DNA from: Rhodopseudomonas pseudopalustris
Lineage (GTDB): Bacteria > Pseudomonadota > Alphaproteobacteria > Rhizobiales > Xanthobacteraceae
Direction of reading: 5' to 3'
DNA length: 64,000 bases
Assembly (NCBI RefSeq): GCF_900110435.1
Contig: NZ_FODT01000005.1
Location: 1 to 64,000, forward strand
Of this stretch, positions 11,201-18,697 are shown piece by piece; position 1 is the stretch's first letter, and each line of letters starts with the position of its first letter. Below the pieces are notes generated by a model. The model searched no databases. It saw nothing but the letters and a program-made list of their open reading frames with translations, and was not told the origin of the DNA. Both the position numbers and the translations under genes were made by a program.

Positions 11201-11287
11201 TGGCCAGAAATCAACCGGCTAGCGCGGGATAGTGCGGTAGCCACGGGCGAGGCCTCCGCTCAATCCGAAATGTTTGGGAGGGCCTAG
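8198..11287 (+). CDS. DUF1156 adenine-specific DNA methylase
   Basis: This 1029-residue protein starts with the DUF1156 signature, including [20 protein letters not shown], and carries the SAM-binding motif [13 protein letters not shown] near residue 187. The catalytic motif DPPYYDN near residue 628 is the (D/N)PPY form used by N6-adenine methyltransferases. The long spacing between the two motifs is normal for the COG1743 family. It probably modifies host DNA so that the helicase/ATPase partners spare it. It lies two bases upstream of the DUF499 ATPase and overlaps the previous gene. The target sequence cannot be read from the protein. Confidence 0.88.
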   Translation: [1029 protein letters not shown]

Positions 11288-11289
11288 TC

Positions 11290-14200
11290 ATGGCAGTTAC
11301 GAATCAGGAACGCGTCGGAAAGGCTCTTGATCTCCTCAAGGCGGGACTTCGGCCCTTTGTCGAACGCGAGATGAATTCGAAGTTTGGTGCAAAGTGGCCT
11401 TCGGAAGCGCAGGACATTTTGCGCGATACGCGCCTCGGCACCAGCAAGGGAGACGTGCTCCAGGACGTTTCGGTTCAGCTTGTGATCATGGATCGGAAGT
11501 GGGCGGATGTATTCCGCAACACCCTTGGGAAAGCAGAGCGCAGTCTCATCAATGAATTGATTGATATTCGCAACCGCTGGGCCCACCAACAGCCGTTTAC
11601 AAGCGATGATGCTGACCGTGCGCTCGATTCCATGGCGCGATTGCTAACGGCGATCTCTGCTCCTGAAGCCGACGAAATCGGCAAGATGAAAATGGAGCTG
11701 CGGCGACTTATCTTCGACGAGCAGATGCGCTCCGAGCGCCGCAAGGGAGCCGGGACCGCTATTGAAAGCCAGGTTACCGGCAGCCTTAAGCCATGGCGCG
11801 AGGTCGTGAATCCGCACAAGGATGTGGCCAGCGGACGTTACCAGCAAGCCGAGTTCGCCGCCGATTTGTGGCAGGTTCATATTGGCGAAGGATCGGACGA
11901 ATATCGCAACCCGGTTGAATTCTTTCGGCGGACTTATCTCACTCATAGCTTAAAGGAGCTTCTTGCAGGCGCGATGCGGCGCTTGACGGGTAATGGCGGT
12001 GACCCGGTTGTTCAGCTTCAGACAAACTTTGGTGGCGGCAAGACGCATTCAATGCTGGCGCTTTATCACCTGTTCTCGGGGACCAAGCCAGGTGACCTTG
12101 CGGGGATCGATCCGGTTCTGGCAGACGCGGGCATCGGGAAGCTGCCCGAACACGTGAAGCGCGTGGTGCTTGTCGGCAATAAGATTTCGCCGGGTAATCC
12201 GTCGGTAAAAGCGGATGGCACGATCGTCAAGACTTTGTGGGGTGAATTGGCATGGCAATTGGGCGGCAAACCTGCCTTTGATAAAGTTCGCGCTGACGAC
12301 GAGCGGGCTACCAGTCCCGGGGATACTCTCCGGGAACTGATGAATGCCTATGGCCCTTGCCTCATTTTGATTGACGAGTGGGTGGCCTACGCGCGCCAAC
12401 TTCACGACGATTCCGATCTCCCGGCCGGGAGCTTCGAAACGCATTTCTCGTTCGCACAAGCGCTGACCGAGTCCGCCAAGCTTGCCAACCACTGCCTCTT
12501 GGTTATCAGTCTGCCGTCATCGGACACCGCCATATCCCCACATGCACAAGGCGACGACGAGGAAGTTGGAGGCGCGCGCGGGCGCGCAGCACTCGCCCGC
12601 CTTCGCAATGTGATCGGGCGAGTTGAGTCGTCCTGGGCGCCAGCCAGCACCGAGGAAGGATTCGAAATTGTCCGCCGCCGGTTGTTTGAGCCTTTGATCG
12701 AAAAGGTTCAATTCGTCGCTCGTGACAGCATTGCGCGATCATTTTTTGATCTGTACCGGACGCAACATCAGGAATTCCCGCCGGAGTGCCGCGATTCAGA
12801 CTATGAGAACCGGCTGAAGGCCGCTTACCCAATTCACCCCGAAGTCTTCGACCGCCTCTATACGGATTGGTCGACCCTTGTGAAGTTTCAGCGAACACGC
12901 GGCGTCCTTCGGCTTATGGCGGCTGTCATCCACAGTCTTTGGGAAAAGGGCGATCGCAATCCCCTAATCATGCCCTCGAACATACCCATTGACGACCCAC
13001 GCGTTCGCGACGAGTTGACCCGGTACTTGCCCGATCAGTGGAAACCCATCATCGAAAAAGACGTTGACGGGCCGAATGCCTTGCCGTTGCGGATCGACGG
13101 CGAAGTACCAAACCTCGGCAAATTTGCTGCGTGCAGGCGTGTTGCGAGGACCATTTACTTAGGATCAGCCCCTACTTCAAAAGCTGCCAACCGCGGCGTC
13201 GAGGATCGGCGTATCAAGCTTGGCTGCGTGATGCCGGGTGAATCACCCGCTGTGTTTGGCGATGCCTTGCGGCGCTTGAGTTCGTCCGCGACGTTCCTAT
13301 ACCAAGATGGCGCTCGTTATTGGTATTCGACGCAGCCGACTGTGACAAAGCTGGCTGAAGATCGCGCAGAACAGCTAAAACGTAATACCGATCCGGTCGT
13401 AGCAGCGATTGAAGAGCGGCTGCGAACTGACTTACGGGTAACCGGGGATTTCCGCCGCATTCACCCCGTTCCGCACTCCGGTGCCGACGTGCCCGATGAT
13501 ATGGAGGCACGGCTTGTCGTGTTGGGGATCGATCACCCCTACAGCAAGGACGCTGCCAACAAGGCCCAAGCTGCAGCGATTGAGATCCTTCAACAGCGCG
13601 GTAGCGGACCCCGTATTTTCCAGAACTCACTGGTATTTTTGGCGATCGATCAAACTCGCCTGCAAGACCTCGATGAGTCGGTCCGGCGATATCTCGCCTG
13701 GTCCTCCGTACTCGATGAGAAGGATGGCCTCAACCTCGATCCCCACCAGGTTAAGCAGGCCGAGACACAGTTGAAAGCGGCGGACGGAGCAGTGGTCGCG
13801 CGGCTTCCCGAAGCCTATCAGTGGCTCCTCGTTCCCGTGCAGCGCACGCCGCAGGACCCATTGCAATGGCAAACCTTCCGTTTGACTGGACAGGATGGCC
13901 TTGCCGTGCGCGCAAGCAAGAAACTTCGCAGCGAGGAATTATTTGTTCCATCATTGGCAGGCACACGGCTCCGGATGGAACTCGACCGCGTTCCGCTGTG
14001 GCGGGGAAATCATGTTCCAGTGAAACAGCTAGCGGAGGACTTTACGCGCTATGTCTATCTGCCACGCCTGCGTGACCCGGCTGTCCTTACATCTGCAATT
14101 CAGGACGGGCTTGGCCTGCTTCTTTGGTACCAAGAGTCGTTCGCTTACGCGGATGGATTTGACGAAGCGACCGGGCGGTATCGTGGCTTACGTTGCGGCC

Positions 14201-14640
14201 AGCGTGTCGATGTATTTCATGATACCGGCGACGGCTTAATTGTTCGAGCAGACGTCGCGCTTAAGCAACAAGAAGCAGACGTTGCAAGCGCAAGACCCCC
14301 AACCAGCACCGGAGTGGGGGCAGCCGGAGCGCTGAACAAGGACAGGGAAGCCGATCCCGGCGTCCAAACCACAGGCGCGGGTATCTCGCCCACGATGCCT
14401 TTGAAACCGCAGCGCTATTTTGGAACTGTGGCTCTAGATGCCTCCCGGGTTGGACGAGATGCGGGTCGTATTGCTGAAGAGGTCATCGCACACCTTTCGG
14501 GGCTAGTGGGATCTGAGGTAACAGTTACTTTGGAGATTGAAGCGAGAGTGCAGGGCGGCGTCCCGGACAACGTTGTGCGAACGGTCACAGAAAACAGTCG
14601 CACATTGAAATTCAAAAACCACGGATTTGAGAGCGAATGA
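11290..14640 (+). CDS. Swt1-type HEPN plus DUF499 AAA ATPase
   Basis: The protein is 1116 residues. Residues 1-115 form a Swt1-like HEPN domain with the RNase-type motif R94-x4-H99 (RNRWAH). Then follows the DUF499 (COG1483) ATPase, with Walker A (FGGGKTHS) near residue 250 and Walker B (LILIDEW) near 360. The C-terminal part (about residues 1040-1116) resembles the small end domain seen in this family. DUF499 ATPases are recurrent partners of DUF1156 methylases. The HEPN domain could be an effector RNase or only a structural scaffold. The gene begins two bases after the methylase stop and closes the operon. Confidence 0.85.
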   Translation: MAVTNQERVGKALDLLKAGLRPFVEREMNSKFGAKWPSEAQDILRDTRLGTSKGDVLQDVSVQLVIMDRKWADVFRNTLGKAERSLINELIDIRNRWAHQQPFTSDDADRALDSMARLLTAISAPEADEIGKMKMELRRLIFDEQMRSERRKGAGTAIESQVTGSLKPWREVVNPHKDVASGRYQQAEFAADLWQVHIGEGSDEYRNPVEFFRRTYLTHSLKELLAGAMRRLTGNGGDPVVQLQTNFGGGKTHSMLALYHLFSGTKPGDLAGIDPVLADAGIGKLPEHVKRVVLVGNKISPGNPSVKADGTIVKTLWGELAWQLGGKPAFDKVRADDERATSPGDTLRELMNAYGPCLILIDEWVAYARQLHDDSDLPAGSFETHFSFAQALTESAKLANHCLLVISLPSSDTAISPHAQGDDEEVGGARGRAALARLRNVIGRVESSWAPASTEEGFEIVRRRLFEPLIEKVQFVARDSIARSFFDLYRTQHQEFPPECRDSDYENRLKAAYPIHPEVFDRLYTDWSTLVKFQRTRGVLRLMAAVIHSLWEKGDRNPLIMPSNIPIDDPRVRDELTRYLPDQWKPIIEKDVDGPNALPLRIDGEVPNLGKFAACRRVARTIYLGSAPTSKAANRGVEDRRIKLGCVMPGESPAVFGDALRRLSSSATFLYQDGARYWYSTQPTVTKLAEDRAEQLKRNTDPVVAAIEERLRTDLRVTGDFRRIHPVPHSGADVPDDMEARLVVLGIDHPYSKDAANKAQAAAIEILQQRGSGPRIFQNSLVFLAIDQTRLQDLDESVRRYLAWSSVLDEKDGLNLDPHQVKQAETQLKAADGAVVARLPEAYQWLLVPVQRTPQDPLQWQTFRLTGQDGLAVRASKKLRSEELFVPSLAGTRLRMELDRVPLWRGNHVPVKQLAEDFTRYVYLPRLRDPAVLTSAIQDGLGLLLWYQESFAYADGFDEATGRYRGLRCGQRVDVFHDTGDGLIVRADVALKQQEADVASARPPTSTGVGAAGALNKDREADPGVQTTGAGISPTMPLKPQRYFGTVALDASRVGRDAGRIAEEVIAHLSGLVGSEVTVTLEIEARVQGGVPDNVVRTVTENSRTLKFKNHGFESE

Positions 14641-14951
14641 GGCTGGCACGTCTGCCTTCAGTCTTGTGCGCCGGTCTGCTCGAAGCCGACAACCAGACGA
14701 TCTCTAGGTACGTCGGCCAAATATCAAACTTGATCGTGGGCACTGTGAAACGGTCGGCCTTCTCATGGCAACGCCCTCGTGACAAGCAGGTTTGCCATGC
14801 TTCTCTAGGAGCAAACACTTTCACTTGCGCAGAGACTTGTGCTGCAAAGAGGTCGGGATTGAGATTTGTCTCGTGAAGAGCCGCGGCGAATGTGGATGTT
14901 AGGTCGGCCTGATCTTCGATCCGTCTGCAACACCGTGGTGCGACCTGCAAT
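14641..14951. other. Stretch without a recognised gene
   Basis: A 79-codon frame (14637-14876) begins with an ATGA overlap at the DUF499 stop, and an antisense frame is also open. Neither product resembles a known protein. The stretch may be the remains of a fifth operon gene or plain intergenic DNA between two convergent units. No good terminator hairpin was seen. Confidence 0.35.
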
Positions 14952-15602
14952 TCACTCGACCGACCCGTCCTCACGCTTACCGGTCGCGATGATGCGAAGG
15001 GATGCATCGGGCAGGGGCCGTTGCAGCTTCGGGATGTCTGCCGCCGGAGCTGTGAGCCATGCGTCGATTTCGACCTCGGTGCGAAGGATGACCGGCATAG
15101 CTTTGGGATGCACCGCGCCAACCTCTGCATTTGCATCTGTGGTCAGGAAGCCAAACAACTGATGTTCGCCTTCAACCGGATTGGCCTTGGTACCACGCGT
15201 ACCGTTCCACGGCGTCCAGATTCCGGCAAAGACCGCGAGCGGACGCCTCTCGTCGAAGGCGAACCAGCTTGGCGTCTTCTTGGGTTTGGTGTCCGCGTAT
15301 TCGCAGAACGACGTGAACGGCACGACACAGCGGTTCGCCGGGTTGAGCCAGCGCCGCCAATGCAGGCTTTTGACGTTACGGATGTTCGTGACTGGCGCAC
15401 CGCCAAATTGCGGGGGACCCGGCATCCCCCATCGCGCCATCGCCAGTTCGCGTACGCCGTCGGTGGCGTTGCGCACCACCGGAGCCAGATAGTCCGGAAA
15501 TACGCCGGGGAAAACCGGAAGATTGCCAGTGATGTCCCGCATGGCGCGCGTCAGGGCAATGATCGCGGCCTGTCCCTTGGTAAGGCTGTAGAGATTGCAC
15601 AT
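14952..15602 (-). CDS. SOS response-associated peptidase (YedK/HMCES family)
   Basis: The 216-residue product starts MCNLYS, which puts the catalytic Cys2 at the N-terminus after Met removal; this fixes the start at 15602 rather than the longer frame. Other family residues are present: the Asn of TNIRN, the Glu of FCEY, and the His of AVHPKAMPVIL. HMCES proteins crosslink to abasic sites in single-stranded DNA and shield them. Such genes are common in mobile elements, where single-stranded transfer intermediates occur. A near-match to the LexA operator lies upstream at 15647-15661. Confidence 0.9.
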   Translation of the reverse strand: MCNLYSLTKGQAAIIALTRAMRDITGNLPVFPGVFPDYLAPVVRNATDGVRELAMARWGMPGPPQFGGAPVTNIRNVKSLHWRRWLNPANRCVVPFTSFCEYADTKPKKTPSWFAFDERRPLAVFAGIWTPWNGTRGTKANPVEGEHQLFGFLTTDANAEVGAVHPKAMPVILRTEVEIDAWLTAPAADIPKLQRPLPDASLRIIATGKREDGSVE

Positions 15603-15646
15603 GCGGCCATTGTAGGCGAAGCCCAAATGCTTAGGACAGCATTACC

Positions 15647-15661
15647 GTTCAAAAGCTGTCC
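15647..15661 (-). promoter_or_regulatory. Imperfect LexA-box-like site
   Basis: On the minus strand the sequence reads GGAC-N7-GAAC, one base off the alphaproteobacterial LexA operator GAAC-N7-GAAC. It lies about 45 bases upstream of the SOS-associated peptidase start. It overlaps a 7-bp inverted repeat (GGACAGC / GCTGTCC at 15634-15661), which could instead be another operator. Confidence 0.35.
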
Positions 15662-15804
15662 CCTTGCGAGGCGGAATTCTGGTTCCTATATTAACAACAA
15701 CAGCTTCGGGGGTGGGTGTCGGCGCAAATCCGACCACATGGTTTGTTGCGGTCGCCTTTCTGACAATGGTTCGCTTTTGGATCGACAACAGAAAGGAGGC
15801 CTCT

Positions 15805-15963
15805 ATGAGAACAACGAAAACTTGCCGCAAGGCGCATGTGAAACTTGGTTTACTTCGAACAATGCTCGCTTTTAGTGAAACGCTATGGGCGATCGCAACG
15901 AACGTAGTGGCTGGGTTTGTGACCCCTCCCATCCATTGGAAAGGCGCTCCCGGTAACGGTTGA
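15805..15963 (+). CDS. Small membrane-type protein, 52 aa, unknown
   Basis: A very strong ribosome-binding site (AAAGGAGG) sits five bases before the ATG at 15805. The 52-residue product has a basic N-terminus (MRTTKTCRKAHVK) and then a mainly hydrophobic stretch from LGLLRTML to VVAGFV that could span the membrane. The stop codon lies inside a hairpin that looks like a terminator. The good start signal and immediate terminator suggest a real small gene. I do not recognise the product. Size and layout would fit a small toxin or leader-like peptide, but nothing proves that. Confidence 0.5.
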   Translation: MRTTKTCRKAHVKLGLLRTMLAFSETLWAIATNVVAGFVTPPIHWKGAPGNG

Positions 15964-15971
15964 GCGCCTTT
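15940..15971. terminator. Bidirectional hairpin terminator
   Basis: AAAGGCGCTC (from 15940) pairs with GAGCGCCTTT (to 15971) around a 12-base loop, with T-runs on the plus strand and the matching A-run for the minus strand. It can end the small ORF on the plus strand and, less directly, readthrough from the TcmP gene on the minus strand. Confidence 0.7.
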
Positions 15972-16059
15972 TCCATCTTGGGCGCACGTTCTCCCCTGCG
16001 GCAGGCTGTCATGGCCGCGGCACATTTCGGTAGTCTGCCGGGCATTCGAGTAGGCAGGC

Positions 16060-17208
16060 TCAAGGCCGTTGAACCCGGTAGTCGGCCTGCGGGACCTGTT
16101 TTCGCAGCTCCCAATCTGGAAAGATGAGCTTGCCTTCCTTCCTCAGACGAGCCGTAATCCTGTTTACGTCAGTCTTCCTCACAACGCATTGCGCGAGAAT
16201 CAGCGGCCAAAGCTTCTTGTAAAGAATTGCATTGGGTGCGGTCGGAGTGAATTCCAGAAGCAGTAATTCCGCCTTGCTGCGATGCTCTGCAAGAAGTGGC
16301 GCAACTTCTTCGGAGTTCATATCGTTCAGCGACTGGAATAGTTCAGTTTGTCCAGTCTTTTGCTCAGCGTGGTCTATCTTAGTAAGCCCGCGGGTGATGG
16401 ATTGTGTCTCCAACGCCTTCACTTGGCAATCGCGGAATACTTCGAGGCCCGTCTCATGTCGCGTTGCATAGAATAGGCAATATAACGCTCGGTCCTTAAG
16501 CGGCCTTAGAATTGTGGTCTCGCAAACATGGGCATAGCCTCCCGCCTTCTTCAGGCATTCGCTGAACGTATCGGTCAGGATTGCCTTCCGTTCCTCGGCG
16601 TTATGCGCCCCGTCCAACCGGGTGCGCCAGTCGCCAGATGGGATGAGTTCATCCAATCCAGCAACGATGTTTGCATCCTTCATACTTGCAGCACGGTTGA
16701 TAAATTCAAACATAAAATTGAAAATGATTTCCGATTTCGGCCGTGTCAGCAACGGTTGCAATTTTTTTAGCGGGATGTGCCAACCTTTCGGATCAATCAG
16801 GAAGAAGGCAAACGCATCGTGCGGTATGTCTTTTAAGATAGTCGGAATTAGTTCGATGAAGTCTCCCTTGTAAGGCTTGACTGCGATTTCAGGAAATTTG
16901 GAAGGGAGCGCCTGAAGCTTGCTGAACGCGGTTGAATTACGTTCGACAAGCAGGGCCGTCATCTGAACATCTCTTCCTCTTTCTTTCCAAGAAGCTTTTG
17001 CCCTGCGCAATTTGTCAAGGGCAATGCCGAAGGATGTGTCCTTAAAATCTTCGTTCGCGCTCTGCCACGGGCCTGCAAACCCGTCTACGTAAACGATTTT
17101 CGGATATGCGCTTGCTGTCTTGTGGATCAGGGCCTCAAGATATTGCTCAAGAAGTACGTGCTTTACGTAAGATTGCTCGCGCCCTTTGTAATCTTCAAAG
17201 GAAACCAT
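16060..17208 (-). CDS. Three-Cys-motif partner protein TcmP
   Basis: This 382-residue protein matches the TcmP family: the N-terminal SFEDYKGREQ region, a Rossmann-like motif (YVDGFAGPW) near residue 50, and FFLIDPKGW near 145, which resembles an SAM-dependent methyltransferase core. The start at 17208 lies one base after the TAA of the DUF5131 gene, so the two are coupled; a longer in-frame start would overlap DUF5131 heavily. TcmP genes are nearly always paired with a three-Cys-motif protein. The pair's reaction is not known to me. The operon carries a LexA operator. Confidence 0.85.
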   Translation of the reverse strand: MVSFEDYKGREQSYVKHVLLEQYLEALIHKTASAYPKIVYVDGFAGPWQSANEDFKDTSFGIALDKLRRAKASWKERGRDVQMTALLVERNSTAFSKLQALPSKFPEIAVKPYKGDFIELIPTILKDIPHDAFAFFLIDPKGWHIPLKKLQPLLTRPKSEIIFNFMFEFINRAASMKDANIVAGLDELIPSGDWRTRLDGAHNAEERKAILTDTFSECLKKAGGYAHVCETTILRPLKDRALYCLFYATRHETGLEVFRDCQVKALETQSITRGLTKIDHAEQKTGQTELFQSLNDMNSEEVAPLLAEHRSKAELLLLEFTPTAPNAILYKKLWPLILAQCVVRKTDVNRITARLRKEGKLIFPDWELRKQVPQADYRVQRP

Positions 17209-17209
17209 G

Positions 17210-17959
17210 TTATTCCGCCGCAACGGCACAGCTTGAAGTGACTTTCGGAAACTGGTTCCACTTTCGCCCATCGAGGTTGCGGCCACCGGATTTTGGTCTA
17301 AAGCCGCCCCACTGCTTGAAAAAGAATGCGACACCGGATGCTGTGCATTGGTCGCGTATTTCGCGTACCCACTCAGCATCCATGGGCCGTGCCCGAGGGC
17401 CGCTTTCGCCGCCAACAATTACCCAGTCAATTCCTTGCAAATTGAGCTGCCCCACGGGAGCGATCAACGGTTCAAGCGACAGGAAACGCACACCGGCGGG
17501 ACTTTCCCTCAAATGATCGATGCGTGATTTCCTTGAGCCGTCTTCCACCGATACGCCAAACCACATGTGCTTTGGCCCACGCGACGACCCGTAGCGTGTG
17601 CGCAGGAATTTGCGCATGATCGAGGAGCGCTTCGTCAGGATCTGAAATGTGTGCCATTGCGCTCGCTCCATCGTGTCGAACACGCGCGAAACAAACTCGG
17701 TAGGGATCTCTTTGTGAAAGAGATCGCTCATCGAATTCACGAATATCATTCGCGGAGTTCGCCAGCGAAGCGGCTGATCCAAACGCTCCGGACGTAAAGT
17801 GAGATCGAAGCCGCTCTCGAATGGATGGCCCGGCACGTTACGGAAACGCTCGGAGAAGCGTTCCGCATAGCAGTTGTCGCAGCCAGCACTTATCTTTGTG
17901 CAACCCGTGACAGGATTCCACGTCGCGTCAGTCCACTCAATTGCAGTTGCGTCGGCCAT
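17210..17959 (-). CDS. DUF5131 (phage Gp37/Gp68-like) three-Cys protein
   Basis: The 249-residue product has the family's cysteine cluster at C20, C27 and C30 (GCxxxSAGCDNCYAERF), followed by LSLEPLIAP and the Gly-rich VIVGGESGPRARP motif. The cluster suggests an iron-sulfur or radical-SAM-like site; this is inference. The start at 17959 (MADATAIEW) is chosen because the family begins here and a LexA box lies just upstream. It heads the two-gene unit with TcmP. Relatives occur in phages and mobile islands. Confidence 0.88.
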   Translation of the reverse strand: MADATAIEWTDATWNPVTGCTKISAGCDNCYAERFSERFRNVPGHPFESGFDLTLRPERLDQPLRWRTPRMIFVNSMSDLFHKEIPTEFVSRVFDTMERAQWHTFQILTKRSSIMRKFLRTRYGSSRGPKHMWFGVSVEDGSRKSRIDHLRESPAGVRFLSLEPLIAPVGQLNLQGIDWVIVGGESGPRARPMDAEWVREIRDQCTASGVAFFFKQWGGFRPKSGGRNLDGRKWNQFPKVTSSCAVAAE

Positions 17960-17970
17960 GCCCAACTCTA

Positions 17971-17985
17971 GAACAAATAAAGAAC
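17971..17985 (-). promoter_or_regulatory. Perfect LexA (SOS) box upstream of DUF5131-tcmP
   Basis: The plus strand reads GAAC-AAATAAA-GAAC, which is GTTC-N7-GTTC on the coding strand and an exact match to the alphaproteobacterial LexA operator. It ends 11 bases upstream of the ATG at 17959. A repressor bound here would block transcription start. This predicts DNA-damage induction of DUF5131 and TcmP. Confidence 0.75.
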
Positions 17986-18133
17986 ATAGCACAGGGGAAT
18001 TTATCCCCCAAGCCAAAAATCCCAGTCGCAACGAATAGGGCAAAGGAAGCGTGGGAGAAAGGTGGGGCCTTTCGCGCTGACTTGGAGGTCTGTCCTTTAG
18101 TGAGTCCGCTGAGATAGCCTTCGAAGCCTCTTG

Positions 18134-18697
18134 TCACACAGGTGGTTCAGGCCACTGGTATCCCGGCGATCGCCTGTTGCGTTTCTTGGGAGGAGCCTCC
18201 CAGCCGACTTTTTGCCAATCGTCACCTTGCCACCAACGCCACCAAACTGAATCGGAATCGGCTCTGAACTCAGTGAAGGTATGTCCGGTCGTGGGTGGGA
18301 GGACTTTTGCCTTGCGAAGGACGAACGAAATCATGCAATCGACTGAAAACTGATCAGCCGTGCGTCCGCTTGGCAGGGTTAGACTTGGGTTGTCGAAATG
18401 GATGAGGATTTGAACCGGTTTGCCGTCATAGAGAAAGCGCGTCATGCCAGCCCGGAATTTCGGGGAAGCCCGGAAATGCCCGAGCCGATCAAAGATCGCC
18501 TCTTCGACCGCGTCGCTGATCAGCGGAAGATAGCGCGCCCGAAACAGCCCGTTGAGCCATGCCATGCGCGGCTCTCCGAAGGCCTCTTCCAGCGTCGGCA
18601 TCGCCAGTTCGCTTGCGACGGCGGGAGCATGGGGCAGGGCGGCGGTTGCCACTATTCCGCCCAGACCCGCCAGGACCTTTCGCCGTGAGATGCTCAT
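18134..18697 (-). CDS. Tat-signal protein, third member of a paralogous trio
   Basis: The 187-residue product begins MSISRRKVLAGLGG, a twin-arginine signal, followed by a hydrophobic stretch and an Ala-rich cleavage region, so it should be exported folded. The mature part has FRASPKFRAG and, near the end, WWQGDDWQKVGW. Both blocks recur in the upstream gene. The start at 18697 gives an ATGA overlap with that gene; a start seven codons earlier is possible but would break the Tat spacing. Function not recognised. Confidence 0.7.
   Translation of the reverse strand: MSISRRKVLAGLGGIVATAALPHAPAVASELAMPTLEEAFGEPRMAWLNGLFRARYLPLISDAVEEAIFDRLGHFRASPKFRAGMTRFLYDGKPVQILIHFDNPSLTLPSGRTADQFSVDCMISFVLRKAKVLPPTTGHTFTEFRADSDSVWWRWWQGDDWQKVGWEAPPKKRNRRSPGYQWPEPPV

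Noticed and set aside
14612-15136. Minus-strand frame overlapping the DUF499 gene end
   Set aside because: Parts look protein-like, but no start signal or family match is visible and it overlaps two well-supported genes.
15021-15875. A 284-codon plus-strand frame across the SOS peptidase gene
   Set aside because: The minus strand carries the conserved YedK residues; the plus-strand product is Arg-rich and unlike any family.
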